Shown piece by piece: positions 37,094 to 47,184 of a stretch of 64,000 nt of DNA (position 1 is its first letter; each line of letters opens with the position of its first letter). Origin of the DNA: Desulfobulbus sp. Its GTDB lineage: Bacteria > Desulfobacterota > Desulfobulbia > Desulfobulbales > Desulfobulbaceae. The notes under the pieces are model-generated. The model had not been told where the DNA came from. It did not search any database and saw only the letters and a program-made list of their open reading frames with translations. The position numbers and the translations under genes were made by a program. The DNA lies in NCBI GenBank assembly GCA_009780825.1, contig WQZH01000001.1, positions 248,001 to 312,000 of the forward strand. Reading direction: 5' to 3'.

Positions 37094-40000
37094 TCAGCAG
37101 ACCGCCTCGTCCAGCACTTCCCTGATCTTGACGGCGAGCGCCTCGAGCGTGAACGGCTTCTGCAAAAAGTGTACACCCTCATCGAGCACGCCATGGTGGA
37201 CAATGACATTGGCGGTATAGCCGGACATAAACAGACATTTCAGTTTGGGGTTGGATGCCAGCAGGTTTTCAGCCAACATACGGCCGTTCATCTCGGGCAT
37301 GACGACGTCGGTCAGCAACAGGTGGATGGCGCCGGCATGCCCCTGGGCCAGGCGTATGGCCTCATCAGGCCCGGAGGCGACCAGAATGGTGTATCCCAAC
37401 CGGCAGAGCATGGAGGTGGCGACCTCAAGAATCATGGCCTCGTCCTCCACCAGCAGGACGGTTTCGCTGCCGGAGGGCGCCGGCATGGCTCCGGCCGCCG
37501 AGGCCCGGTCGGCGGGGCTCACATTCCGGGGCAGATAGACCTTGAAGGTGCTCCCCTGCCCCGGCTCGCTGTACACGTTGATGAATCCGTTGTTCTGCTT
37601 GACGATGCCATAGACCGTCGCCAGGCCGAGCCCGGTACCTTTGCCCATCTTCTTGGTGGTGAAAAAGGGCTCGAACAGCAGGGAAAGCTTTTCGGCGTCC
37701 ATACCGCAGCCGTTGTCACTCACCGCCAGCAGGAGGTAATCGCCCGGCACCATATCGACATGCTCGGCGCAGTACTGCTCGCCCAGAATCAACGCCGCCG
37801 TCTCGATGGTAACCTTGCCGGTATCACCAATGGCATCCCGCGCATTGGCAACAAGATTGACCAGGATCTGATCAAGCTGCGAGGGATCGATGCACACTTG
37901 TCCGACATTCCGGCCGGGCATCCAGGTCAGATCGATACCTTCGTTGACGAGCCGCTGCAGCATGCTCAGCGTCCCGGCCACCGTCTCGTTCAGGTCGAGC
38001 ACCTTGGGGCTAATAGGCTGCTTACGGGCAAAGGCCAAAAGCTGCCGGGTCAGATTGGCAGATCGTTCCGCGGCCTGCCGGACACTCTGCAGGCTGGCAT
38101 ACAGCGGGTGCGACGCGTCCAATCCGTTGAGCGCCAGTTCGCAATGGCCGAGAATGACGACGAGCATATTGCTGAAGTCATGCGCCACACCGCCGGCCAG
38201 CCGACCGATCGATTCCATCTTGCGCACCTGGATCAGCCTCGCCTCCTGCCTATTCCTTCCCGCCTCAGTCCGCTTGCGGACAGAGGCATCGTTGAACAGC
38301 ACCGCCATCTTGCCGGGCGATATCTGGAAAACATACAGTTCAAAGATCCCGGCAACCGTATCGTAGTTATATTCGAATCGTTCAGCCTGCCAGCTCTCGC
38401 CACATTCGGCCGCCCGGCGGAAATACATGGGAAGTTCGGTCTCACGGAGCGCCGGAAGGATTTCCTCCAGGGTCTTGTTGATAAACCGGGAGTGCTCCAG
38501 CCCCAGCAACCGGTCGGCGGCGGGATTGGCACCGCTGAGGACCAGGCGACCATCGGGTTGCAGGTCAAAGATATGGATGCCCATGGGCGAGGCCTGGAGG
38601 ATGGTATGGAGGGCGGCCTCGCCGGCCAGAGGGGTGGCTTGCGCTTGCCGGTGTTCAGTGATGTCGATGGCGTATCCGGCGAGCAGGCCTCTTGCTCCCT
38701 GCCGGATCGGGAATTTGATGATGGTATACGTGCGTCCGTCGATTTCCTGTTCAAAACGAAGAATATCTCCCTGGGATACAGCCCGCCATTCGTCTTCCGC
38801 CATCTTGGCCACGTACTCCGCCGGGAACAACTCCTGTATGGTGGTGCCGAGTATTTCGGCGACCGGCATGCCGAACATGTCCTGACAATTGTCGCTGACT
38901 CGCAGAATTCTGCTTGTGGTAGGCGATACCTCTTTGATGAACGCATAGATGGGAGAATTCTTGATGAATTGCGTCAGCAGCTCATTGGTGGTCACCAACT
39001 CCTGCTCGGCCTGTTTGCCGGTGCTGATGTCCACATGGGCGCCAATCAGCACCAAGGGGTTGCCATCGGCATCACAGGTGACGACACGGCCACGATTTTG
39101 AATCCAGACCCAATGCCCGTCCTTGTGGCGCATCCGGAATTCATGGTCAAACACCTCGTCCCCGGCGCACCTGAGCAACGCCTCTCTGGTCTGTTCCACG
39201 TCGTCAGGATGCACCAGTCTTTCCCAGGTCGCGTATGTGCAGGGCATGAGTTCGGCAAGGGTGTAGCCAAGCATCTGCGCCCAGCTTTCGCTGATGACGA
39301 TCTCATTGGTTTGCACATGCCACTCCCATGTGCCAAGCCCTGCTCCTGCGATCAGGCATCCCAGGCGCTCGCGGTCCTGCCGCAACGCTTCCTCCATCAG
39401 CCGGCGATCGGTGCTGTCGTTCCCCACGCACAGGATCTCGCGGACCCCGCCCTCCGGTCCACGCAACACCTTGCTGCTCCATGTTACCCAGACAGGTGAC
39501 CCATCCTGGCGCACCATTGCATCTTCACTGAGCGCATGGCCGGAGGGGTGTTCACCCGGGTCGGCGGCGATCTCCCAGAACCTCCTGTCGGGAAGGCCGG
39601 GCGGCACAATGGTCCCCACCAGGTTCCGGCCGACTATTTCAACGAGGGTGTAGCCGAAAAACCGCTGCCCGCATTCGTTGAGATAAATGATCCGACCGTC
39701 GAGGTCCAGGCGCAGGATAATGAAGTCGGCGTTGTCGACCAACTCGAGATACCATGCCTCTCTGTCCCGCAGAGTCCGTTTGTTGCTTGCCAACTCGCCC
39801 GCGCGCTTTTTCACCGATGCCCGCAGGGTCCAATTCCAATACAACAGGCCGGCGATCATCAGCACCAGGCCGACGTCCACGAGCAGCGAGGCATTCAGCA
39901 GGCCCGGCAGAGGACTGTCCATCCCTTTTTTGTCGATGGGCTCCTGACCCTCGGCGGCAATCCGGGCAAGACCCGACTCGACCCGGATGCCGGTCTTCTC

Positions 40001-40225
40001 CTGCCGCAGCCGCCACTGGTCTGCCAAAATGCCCCGGATGTTCCCTATCTTGTCGGCCCAGATATAAGGCGGGTAGTTGTTCTCCGTCAGAATGGCGCGC
40101 GGGGAAACGGTATCCGAGGCCGAGGCGTTGCCTGCGGCGATCAGGACAAGATGGCAGAACAGCAGGAAAAAGCACCATATACCACCGTGCCTGTGCCTGC
40201 TGTTCCGGATGACGGATTGATTCAT
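37094..40225 (-). CDS. Hybrid sensor histidine kinase with four PAS-like domains and a receiver
   Basis: Membrane-bound hybrid kinase. A signal/anchor (about 15-37) is followed by a remnant of a solute-binding (SBP_bac_3) sensor, residues 40-82 (LTENNYPPYIW, GILADQWRLRQEKTGIRVE), joined directly to the sensor's end (GLARIAAEGQEPIDKK). Then come a membrane helix (about 111-132), PAS-type domains at about 155-275, 285-415, 420-545 and 550-675, a HisKA domain with the H-box GGVAHDFSNML, a HATPase with NARDAIG, DNGCGMD and GKGTGLGLATVYGIV, and a receiver domain with the Asp in LLTDVVMPEMNG. ATG 40225 has GGAGGGG 7 bases ahead. The gene lies 90 bp after mutL. Confidence 0.9.
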   Translation of the reverse strand: MNQSVIRNSRHRHGGIWCFFLLFCHLVLIAAGNASASDTVSPRAILTENNYPPYIWADKIGNIRGILADQWRLRQEKTGIRVESGLARIAAEGQEPIDKKGMDSPLPGLLNASLLVDVGLVLMIAGLLYWNWTLRASVKKRAGELASNKRTLRDREAWYLELVDNADFIILRLDLDGRIIYLNECGQRFFGYTLVEIVGRNLVGTIVPPGLPDRRFWEIAADPGEHPSGHALSEDAMVRQDGSPVWVTWSSKVLRGPEGGVREILCVGNDSTDRRLMEEALRQDRERLGCLIAGAGLGTWEWHVQTNEIVISESWAQMLGYTLAELMPCTYATWERLVHPDDVEQTREALLRCAGDEVFDHEFRMRHKDGHWVWIQNRGRVVTCDADGNPLVLIGAHVDISTGKQAEQELVTTNELLTQFIKNSPIYAFIKEVSPTTSRILRVSDNCQDMFGMPVAEILGTTIQELFPAEYVAKMAEDEWRAVSQGDILRFEQEIDGRTYTIIKFPIRQGARGLLAGYAIDITEHRQAQATPLAGEAALHTILQASPMGIHIFDLQPDGRLVLSGANPAADRLLGLEHSRFINKTLEEILPALRETELPMYFRRAAECGESWQAERFEYNYDTVAGIFELYVFQISPGKMAVLFNDASVRKRTEAGRNRQEARLIQVRKMESIGRLAGGVAHDFSNMLVVILGHCELALNGLDASHPLYASLQSVRQAAERSANLTRQLLAFARKQPISPKVLDLNETVAGTLSMLQRLVNEGIDLTWMPGRNVGQVCIDPSQLDQILVNLVANARDAIGDTGKVTIETAALILGEQYCAEHVDMVPGDYLLLAVSDNGCGMDAEKLSLLFEPFFTTKKMGKGTGLGLATVYGIVKQNNGFINVYSEPGQGSTFKVYLPRNVSPADRASAAGAMPAPSGSETVLLVEDEAMILEVATSMLCRLGYTILVASGPDEAIRLAQGHAGAIHLLLTDVVMPEMNGRMLAENLLASNPKLKCLFMSGYTANVIVHHGVLDEGVHFLQKPFTLEALAVKIREVLDEAVC

Positions 40226-40315
40226 AACAGCACCCCTCCGTTCACAAGGCATTTTTCTGGGACAGGTTTCCATGCGGGATCCAGCCAGACGAAAACTGTG
40301 CCTGGCTGCGGTTCA

Positions 40316-42148
40316 TCAGGTGCCATGACGGTAAAACCATTGCTCCACGTCGTGGGCGGTAAAGCATTTGAGCACCGGCCTGCCATGAGGGCAGTGGGAA
40401 AACATCGCGCCAGCCTCCATCTGGGCCAGCAGTTTGAGCATCTCCACCGGCTGCAGACGGTTTCCCGCCTTGACCGCTGCCTTGCAGGCCATGGAGGCGA
40501 GCAGGTCATCCACCGCCTGCGGCACGGGCTGAGCAAAATCGCTCCGGACCGGTCCTCTCAACCCGTCGAGGATCTCCCGCAGCAGGGTCCTCGGTTCGAC
40601 ATGGCTGACCAGCGCCGGGGCGGCCTTGATCGCATAGGTAGCACCGCCGAACGGTTCCACTGTAAAACCGAAAGCAGCCACTGCCTCGCCCCGTTGTTCC
40701 AGGGTCTCCATCTGGGCCGGAGTCAATTCGACGGTAATCGGAAACAGCAGGGCCTGCTGCGGCATGTTCGCCGCCAGATACCCCTGCCGCAGCTGACTGT
40801 ACAAGAGCCGCTCGTGGGCCGCATGCTGATCGATCACGATGAATTGCCCCTCTCTTTCGCAGAGCAGATAGAGGGAGAACAACTGACCGATCAGGGTCAA
40901 GCCGCCATATTCGTGCCGGGGTTCAGGCCCAGAGGGCTGGTTGTCCGGCATGGGCGCCCGTGCCTCCGGCGGCGGCGTCAACACCGGCGCAGCGGGCGGC
41001 GGCGCGACCGGCAGGCGCGGCTGCATCGCGGGCGGCTCGGCCGTGGTCAGGGCGGGGAGATCCGGCAGTCCGGCGGCAGGCGGACGCAAATCAACCATCT
41101 GTTCCCTAAATGACCGGGCCGGCGGAACGAACAGGCTGGCGCGGAGATCCTGCTGGTACCCATCCATGGCCTGGCGAACCCCGTCGGCCACGAAACGGTG
41201 GACAGCCTCGCTCCGCCGGAAGCGGATCTCGCGTTTGGCCGGATGAACATTGACGTCCACCTGATCAGGGGCAATGGACAACCGCAGAACCCCGGACGGC
41301 TGATACCCTTTCATCAGCAATCCCTGCATGCCTTCGTTTACCGCGTGCCGGAGCATCGTATCCTGTATCGGCCGACCGTTGACCAGGAGACGCAGACGGG
41401 CGGCAGCGGCCTGGGTCGTTTCCGGCAGTAGCAAAAAACCGTCCACAGCCATCGCCGCAGTATCGGTCGCGGTCTCGGCCCGGATCGGCAAGAGCTTGCC
41501 TTGATAGCGGAACACCTCCCGGACCCGCTGTTCCAGATCAACGTCCTGCCGATAATCAAGCGCCGTCCGCCCGTCGGCCTGGAGCGTGAAACCGATGGCG
41601 GGATGCGCCAATGCCTGGTTCCTGACCACCTCTTCGATATGGTGCAGTTCGGTACGGGCCGATTTGAGGAATTTTTTCCGGGCCGGCATGTTGCCGAACA
41701 GATGACGGACTTCGACCAATGTGCCCCGGCCGCATCCATCCTGATGCACGTGCCTGAGCGTCCCGTAACGGATTTCGGCCCGGGTGCCCAGTTCCTGATC
41801 CTGCGGCCGGGAAAGGATGGTCATCCAGGAAACCGAGGCAATGCTGGGAATGGCCTCGCCGCGAAACCCCAAGGTGGCGATGGCGGTCAATTGGGCCTCC
41901 TCGCGAATTTTGGATGTGGCGTGCCGCTCAAGGCACAGCAGCACATCGTCGCCATCCAAACCCACCCCGTTGTCGGCCACCCGTATCAGTCCGCTGCCGC
42001 TGCCCTCGACCTGAATGTCGATCTGGGTGGCACCGGCGTCCAAACTGTTTTCCAGCAGTTCCTTGACGACCGAGGCCGGGCGTTCAACCACCTCGCCGGC
42101 GGCGATCTGATTGGCCAACTGTTCTGAAAGTATCCGTATGCGAGACAC
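40316..42148 (-). CDS. mutL: DNA mismatch repair protein MutL
   Basis: GHKL ATPase and endonuclease that couples MutS mismatch recognition to strand removal. N-terminal motifs: IAAGEVVERPASVVKELLENSLDAGAT, DNGVGLD, GFRGEAIPSI and HLFGNMPARKKFL. After a Pro-rich linker (about 340-410), the C-terminal domain has the metal-binding DQHAAHERLLYSQL, ACKAAVKAG and CPHGRPV, so it is the endonuclease-active type. Length 610 aa is normal. The start is a GTG at 42148 with AGG a few bases ahead. mutS is not in the window. Confidence 0.97.
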   Translation of the reverse strand: MSRIRILSEQLANQIAAGEVVERPASVVKELLENSLDAGATQIDIQVEGSGSGLIRVADNGVGLDGDDVLLCLERHATSKIREEAQLTAIATLGFRGEAIPSIASVSWMTILSRPQDQELGTRAEIRYGTLRHVHQDGCGRGTLVEVRHLFGNMPARKKFLKSARTELHHIEEVVRNQALAHPAIGFTLQADGRTALDYRQDVDLEQRVREVFRYQGKLLPIRAETATDTAAMAVDGFLLLPETTQAAAARLRLLVNGRPIQDTMLRHAVNEGMQGLLMKGYQPSGVLRLSIAPDQVDVNVHPAKREIRFRRSEAVHRFVADGVRQAMDGYQQDLRASLFVPPARSFREQMVDLRPPAAGLPDLPALTTAEPPAMQPRLPVAPPPAAPVLTPPPEARAPMPDNQPSGPEPRHEYGGLTLIGQLFSLYLLCEREGQFIVIDQHAAHERLLYSQLRQGYLAANMPQQALLFPITVELTPAQMETLEQRGEAVAAFGFTVEPFGGATYAIKAAPALVSHVEPRTLLREILDGLRGPVRSDFAQPVPQAVDDLLASMACKAAVKAGNRLQPVEMLKLLAQMEAGAMFSHCPHGRPVLKCFTAHDVEQWFYRHGT

Positions 42149-42386
42149 GACCTATCGTCTTTCTGGTAGAGAGTGCACAATAACCGCTCGACAAAACAAC
42201 AAGCCTTGATCCGGCATACACGACAATCATCCCCGCAGCACGTTACCCTACAGCGGTCCTGAGGAAACAATCCCCCTCTTTGCCTGGTTGAACGGCGGCA
42301 GGCAAAAGAACTCCGTGCTTAAACGCTCCATTCATGGTAACAACGGAAACGATTATCGATATCCGGCAACTGATGCGTTGCCGGTC

Positions 42387-44279
42387 ATGCGCAGCCTGCT
42401 TGCGCGAATATATTACTATTTTTTCAAATTATTGTCCATCGCTCCTTCAGTATCAACCGAACTTCCTCCCGAGCAGCCCCCTTTTCGCGGCTGGATTCTG
42501 CATGAACGCCACCTCACGAGGTTGGCACTCTCCATCGCCGCGCTGGTGACGCTGCTGCTGGGTACGGTATTAGCTTGGATCTCGTCCTTGCCCGATATCC
42601 GTTCGGTGGACGACTACCGACCTCAGGTGGCGACCATGATTTTTGATCGTTCCAACCGACCCATCGATGCCATTGCCAAGGAATTCCGGATCGTCGTCCC
42701 TTACAGCAGTCTGCCTCCTCTGCTGCCCAAGGCCTTTGTCGCTGCTGAGGACAGCCGTTTCTGGGAGCACGACGGCCTCGACGGCTGGTCAATCGCCCGC
42801 GCCGCCTTCAACAACCTCCGTTCCGGCCGTCGCGGCCAGGGAGGATCGACCATCACCCAGCAGGTCACCCGGGCCCTGCTCCTCTCCCCGGAGAAGAGCT
42901 ATCTGCGCAAAGCGGCCGAGGCGGTACTCTCCTTCCGTCTGGAACGCATGCTGACCAAGGAGGAAATCCTCTCGATCTACCTCAACGAAATCTATCTCGG
43001 CGAAGGGGCCTACGGAGTCGAAGCCGCGGCCCGCACCTATTTCGGCAAAAAAGCCAGTCAACTGACTCTGGGTGAAATCGCGCTGCTGGCTGGCCTGCCC
43101 CAATCGCCAAGCAACTATTCGCCGCTCAAGCAACCCGAGGCGGCCCGCACCCGGCAGCGTTACGTGCTCAACCGAATGGCCGAAGACGGCATCATCACCG
43201 CCGACGCCGCCCGCATGGCCTACGAAGAAGGGCTGCCTCTGGCCGGCAACTGGCGCAGGTCGGTCAACGGCTATTTCACCCAGTATATCCGCCAACAGTT
43301 GCTTACCGTGTACAAGGAAGCTGACCTCTATGGGAAGGGACTGAATGTGGCCACCACCGTCGATGCCCGGCTCCAGGAAGCGGCGGTCAAGGCCGTCCAG
43401 ATGGGGGCGGCCGGGATCGCTGCGCGTCATCCCGGCGAATCGGCGCCGCAAGGCGCGCTGGTGGCCATCGATACCGGCAGCGGCCGCATCCAGGCAATGA
43501 TCGGCGGGGTCGATTTCACGGAAAATCAATTCAATCGGGCAATACAGGCCAACCGGCAGCCCGGTTCGGCCTTCAAGCCCTTGCTCTACGCCACAGCCCT
43601 GGAACAGGGAGTGGCGCCGGACGCGGTGTTCCAGGATGCGCCGATCACCCTGTACAGCGGCGCCGGCAAACCGTGGCAGCCGCATAATTTCGGCAACGAA
43701 TACCGGGGCACCTTAAATCTCACCGACGCCCTGACCTACTCCAGTAACGTGGTCGCGGTCCGGTTGATGCAGCAGGTCGGGCCGCAGCAGGTGATCCGGA
43801 CCGCCCGGAAGATGGGGATCGACACGCCGCTCAATGCCGACTTGTCGCTGGCGCTCGGCACCTCGCCGGTGTCGCTGCTGGAACTGACCGCCGCCTATGC
43901 CGCCATCGCCAATCAAGGCGTGTACCATGCTCCGGTCGGCATCACCAGGATCGGAGACCGGAGCGGCGGTTTCACCCCTTGGCCGCAATCCACGGGCACT
44001 CAGGTGATGACGCCGGCAACCGCGTCCTGGCTGCATGCGGCCATGACTCAGGTGGTGCGGCGGGGAACCGGCAAGAACGTTTCCGGCGTGCCTGGAGCCA
44101 GCGGCAAGACCGGCACCACCGACAACCAGATCGATGCCTGGTTCGTCGGGTCCGCTCCGGACCTGACCGCCGGCGTCTGGCTCGGCCACGACCGCGACAC
44201 GTCGCTCGGCGCCGGCGAAACCGGCGGTCAGGCAGCGGCACCGGTCTGGAAACAGTTCATGTTGCAGACGATGAACTGA
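42387..44279 (+). CDS. Class A penicillin-binding protein (transglycosylase/transpeptidase)
   Basis: Bifunctional peptidoglycan synthase anchored by one N-terminal helix (about residues 48-70). The GT51 glycosyltransferase domain has AAEDSRFWEHDG, GGSTITQQVTRALL and the YLNEIYLGEGAYGVE stretch. The transpeptidase has the nucleophile in PGSAFKPLLY (SxxK), TYSSNVVAV (SxN) and GKTGTTDN (KTG). All catalytic motifs are present. Length about 630 aa is short for a class A PBP but complete. The ATG at 42387 is chosen because the upstream frame begins with a TTG; the site ahead is weak, so the start is uncertain. Followed closely by the Cys-cluster gene. Confidence 0.92.
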   Translation: MRSLLARIYYYFFKLLSIAPSVSTELPPEQPPFRGWILHERHLTRLALSIAALVTLLLGTVLAWISSLPDIRSVDDYRPQVATMIFDRSNRPIDAIAKEFRIVVPYSSLPPLLPKAFVAAEDSRFWEHDGLDGWSIARAAFNNLRSGRRGQGGSTITQQVTRALLLSPEKSYLRKAAEAVLSFRLERMLTKEEILSIYLNEIYLGEGAYGVEAAARTYFGKKASQLTLGEIALLAGLPQSPSNYSPLKQPEAARTRQRYVLNRMAEDGIITADAARMAYEEGLPLAGNWRRSVNGYFTQYIRQQLLTVYKEADLYGKGLNVATTVDARLQEAAVKAVQMGAAGIAARHPGESAPQGALVAIDTGSGRIQAMIGGVDFTENQFNRAIQANRQPGSAFKPLLYATALEQGVAPDAVFQDAPITLYSGAGKPWQPHNFGNEYRGTLNLTDALTYSSNVVAVRLMQQVGPQQVIRTARKMGIDTPLNADLSLALGTSPVSLLELTAAYAAIANQGVYHAPVGITRIGDRSGGFTPWPQSTGTQVMTPATASWLHAAMTQVVRRGTGKNVSGVPGASGKTGTTDNQIDAWFVGSAPDLTAGVWLGHDRDTSLGAGETGGQAAAPVWKQFMLQTMN

Positions 44280-44289
44280 AGGATTGACC

Positions 44290-44832
44290 ATGACCATCCG
44301 CAACCATCAGCTCATGCAAGGCTTGTACGAAGGCCGGCCAGCCGAGAAGCTGGCCTCGGCCGCAGCCCTGCATGCCGAACTGGCGCCCTATCTCCAGGAT
44401 CTGCCGCAGTTGACCGGCGAACTCGGCCAGTTGCGTCTGGACTGTGTTGCGCTTGCCCGCCAGATGACGGGCATGGATCTGGGCCGGCTGTGCGGTCGCT
44501 GTGCCGCGCGGCCGGACGGAGGGTGCTGCAGCGCGTTCATGGCGGACAACACCGACGCCCTCCAGATCCTGATCAATCTGTTGCTGGGCGTCTCCGTGCT
44601 CATGCAACCGGACAACGGGCAGCATTGCTGCTTCCTCGGTCCCCGGGGCTGCCTCTTTGCGGTCAAGCCGATCTTCTGCCTCAATTACAACTGCACCCAT
44701 ATCCTTACCGGCGCCGCTCCAGCCGATCTGTCCATCCTGTACCAGCGGGCCGCAGCGGTGCTCAGCCGGCAGACCCGCATCGAGGATCTGCTGTTGGCAA
44801 TGGCGCGGGACCAAACGATATCGGTGCCGTAG
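44290..44832 (+). CDS. Cysteine-cluster protein (YkgJ-like)
   Basis: Small protein with clustered cysteines resembling YkgJ-type zinc- or iron-binding domains. Cysteines occur in LCGRCAARPDGGCCSAF, HCCFLGPRGC and FCLNYNCTH. A helical N-terminal half precedes them. Length 180 aa. Function unknown. The ATG has AAGGA 7 bases ahead and the gene follows the PBP stop by 10 bp, so it is probably co-transcribed with it; ogt follows at 38 bp. Confidence 0.75.
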   Translation: MTIRNHQLMQGLYEGRPAEKLASAAALHAELAPYLQDLPQLTGELGQLRLDCVALARQMTGMDLGRLCGRCAARPDGGCCSAFMADNTDALQILINLLLGVSVLMQPDNGQHCCFLGPRGCLFAVKPIFCLNYNCTHILTGAAPADLSILYQRAAAVLSRQTRIEDLLLAMARDQTISVP

Positions 44833-44870
44833 CCTGCTGTTCCCGTTCATTCTTCCTGCTGGAGGTTCCA

Positions 44871-45377
44871 ATGCCCATCAGTGCCGCCCTTGCCACCTCG
44901 CTTGGCCGTTTCGTGCTGACCGCCGACGAAACCGGCCTCTTGCGCCTGCTCCTGCCCCGGGAATCATCCGCTGCCGACTCGCTGGCCCCAGTGGAACAGG
45001 TGGCTCAGCCGCTTCTGACAGAGGCTGCTAGGCAATTGCTCGCCTATCTCGATGGTTCCCTGGTCAAATTCGACCTGCCCTTGTCCATTTACGGCACCCC
45101 TTTTCAGAGACAGGTGTGGGCGCAGCTTCAGACCATTCCCTACGGCCGGACCATGACCTACGGCGAGTTGGCGGAACGGATCGGCGGCCGGCAAAAGGCC
45201 AGGGCCGTGGGGGGAGCCGCCCATGCCAACCCACTGGGCATCGTCATTCCGTGTCACCGGCTGATTGGAGCGGGCGGCGCCCTGACCGGTTTCGGGGGCG
45301 GACTGCCCATGAAACAAACCTTGCTCGATCTGGAACAACACACCTGGCAGCGGATGCGCAGCAGCGCGTCCCGCTGA
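44871..45377 (+). CDS. ogt: Methylated-DNA--[protein]-cysteine S-methyltransferase
   Basis: Suicide repair protein that moves a methyl group from O6-methylguanine to its own cysteine. The active-site motif is VIPCHRLIG with the acceptor Cys; TPFQRQVWAQLQTIPYGRTMTYGELAERIG and AVGGAAHANP give the helix-turn-helix DNA-binding region. Length 168 aa matches the Ogt/MGMT type without the Ada domain. The ATG has GGAGG about 5 bases ahead. Confidence 0.95.
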   Translation: MPISAALATSLGRFVLTADETGLLRLLLPRESSAADSLAPVEQVAQPLLTEAARQLLAYLDGSLVKFDLPLSIYGTPFQRQVWAQLQTIPYGRTMTYGELAERIGGRQKARAVGGAAHANPLGIVIPCHRLIGAGGALTGFGGGLPMKQTLLDLEQHTWQRMRSSASR

Positions 45378-45420
45378 AAACAACCAGACATCCCCATCCT
45401 TTTTTCAGGGAGGAAAATTC

Positions 45421-45693
45421 ATGGTGGATATTATCATCGGTTCAGTCGATTCTCTTGGCCATCACTCCGGCACGGCCGGCCTCACCGGCGCGCTGGTGGA
45501 GGCGGAATTGCTCCATGTGCGCGATCCCCGCCAGCGCGTCGCCGGTCCACAGGGGCAAGAGCGGCGCAGACAGCCACGGAGAGACCCGGCCAACGGCAAG
45601 GTGCTCACCCTGCTGATCCCCGACAGCGCCATCCTGCCGAAGGATCTGGAGACCAAAAAATACAAGGTGCTGCTCCGGTTCATAAAGAAATAG
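45421..45693 (+). CDS. Small hypothetical protein
   Basis: I do not recognise this 90-residue protein. The start has a strong GGGAGGA site. It begins hydrophobic (VDIIIGSVDSLGHHSG), has a basic middle (RQRVAGPQGQERRRQPRRD) and ends IKK. No domain is evident. It lies 43 bp after ogt. Confidence 0.6.
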   Translation: MVDIIIGSVDSLGHHSGTAGLTGALVEAELLHVRDPRQRVAGPQGQERRRQPRRDPANGKVLTLLIPDSAILPKDLETKKYKVLLRFIKK

Positions 45694-45999
45694 AGGTGCC
45701 GGTCGCTAGCGCTAGGCCGGAGTTGCGCCGCAAGCCCGCCCCCCCAAAACGGCAAGGAGCTTGTCGTCTCGTGCATTCCCACGCCCGCCCGTGCGCGCGG
45801 ATTCGGTCACTGGCCCCAGTGCCCGAATCCATGGCGAGCAGTCAAATAAAACTACTCAATCTGCCAGGACTGGAGTAGATTTTGCCGAAGAATGCCAACA
45901 GCCCGAAGGTGTGATGCCCACAGCGCCAATGTGCGGGCCAATCACCTGTCTGGGATGATTGTTTTTCATTGACCGCGTACAGCGCAAGGAGAAGGCAGT
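45694..45999. other. Intergenic region
   Basis: 306 bp before the DUF362 gene with no supported gene, RNA or clear promoter. Confidence 0.4.
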
Positions 46000-47145
46000 A
46001 TGGCACCGGTAACCGTCTATTCCATGGATTTGAACACCAAGCGATCCCAGGGCATCCTCCCCAGGCTCCGCATCCTGATGCGCAAGGCCGGTCTGGAGAA
46101 TGTCATCGCCAAGGATGACCTGACCGCCATCAAGCTGCACTTCGGCGAACTGGGCAATACCGCCTTCGTGCGGCCCCTTTTTGTCCGTCCGGTGGTGGAA
46201 TCGGTCCAGAAGGCGGGCGGCAAACCCTTTCTGACCGACGCCAGCACCCTCTACGTCGGGCAGCGGGGCAATGCGGTGGATCATCTCAATAACGCGCTCT
46301 ACAACGGTTTCGGCTACTCTTCGATCGGCGCGCCGCTGATCATTGCCGACGGCTTGAACGGCCGGGATGAAATCGAGGTGCCGGTGGAATCGGCCCATTT
46401 CCAAACAGCCTATATCGGCGCAGCCCTGGTGCATGCCAATGCCCTCATCTCGGTCGCCCATTTCAAGCTCCATGAAATGGCCGGCTTCGGCGGGGCCTTG
46501 AAAAACATCGGCATGGGCGGCGGCTCACGGCGGGGCAAGATGGCGCAGCACAGCACGGTCTCACCGGTGGTTGCCGCGAAAAAATGCATCGGCTGCGGCA
46601 TGTGTTTGCGCCAATGTGTCCATGGTGCGCTCAGCCTGGTGAAGCGGAGTGCGACGGAAAAATCCCCCAACCCGAAAATCACCCGACTGGCCCGCATCGA
46701 CGCCAAAAAATGCGTGGGCTGCGCCATGTGCCTGCACGCTTGCAAACAGGGCGCCATGGATGTGAACTGGGCCACCGACATCCCGGCTTTTCTGGAGCGG
46801 ATGATCGATTATGCCGCCGCCGTACTCCACGGCAAGCGGCAAAAATCCCTGTTCATCAATTTCCTCACCCAGATCTCACCGGCCTGTGACTGCCACTCCT
46901 ATGCCGACGCCCCCATTGTCGGCGACATCGGCATCCTGGCCTCCACCGACCCGGTGGCCCTGGACAAGGCCTCGGTGGATCTCATGCACAAGCAGCCGGT
47001 CCTGCCGACCTCCTGCCTGGCGAAGAAGGCGGACACCACCGACAAAATCCGGGCCGTCTATTCCTATATCCCGTGGGAGCACCAGTTTGCCTATGCCGAA
47101 AAAATCGGCCTGGGCACGACCGAGTATGTGATCGAGGCCATCTGA
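46000..47145 (+). CDS. DUF362 protein with two ferredoxin-type 4Fe-4S motifs
   Basis: Iron-sulfur protein of the DUF362 family. The DUF362 domain (about 1-190; IKLHFGELGNTAFVRP, FLTDASTLYVG, HFKLHEMAGFGGALKNIGMG) is followed by two clusters, CIGCGMCLRQC and CVGCAMCLHAC, then a C-terminal part with GDIGILASTDPVALDKASVDL. It looks like a soluble cytoplasmic redox protein (no signal peptide). DUF362 function is uncertain. The start has AGGAGAAGG ahead. A perfect 11-bp stem hairpin lies just past its stop. Confidence 0.9.
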   Translation: MAPVTVYSMDLNTKRSQGILPRLRILMRKAGLENVIAKDDLTAIKLHFGELGNTAFVRPLFVRPVVESVQKAGGKPFLTDASTLYVGQRGNAVDHLNNALYNGFGYSSIGAPLIIADGLNGRDEIEVPVESAHFQTAYIGAALVHANALISVAHFKLHEMAGFGGALKNIGMGGGSRRGKMAQHSTVSPVVAAKKCIGCGMCLRQCVHGALSLVKRSATEKSPNPKITRLARIDAKKCVGCAMCLHACKQGAMDVNWATDIPAFLERMIDYAAAVLHGKRQKSLFINFLTQISPACDCHSYADAPIVGDIGILASTDPVALDKASVDLMHKQPVLPTSCLAKKADTTDKIRAVYSYIPWEHQFAYAEKIGLGTTEYVIEAI

Positions 47146-47184
47146 CAGATGGCCCGGCGGTTCCCGCGGACTCTTTTCGCCTCT

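Noticed and set aside
37019..39499. Plus-strand 826-codon open frame antisense to the hybrid kinase
   Set aside because: The kinase domains on the minus strand are clear; the antisense frame has no recognisable motif.
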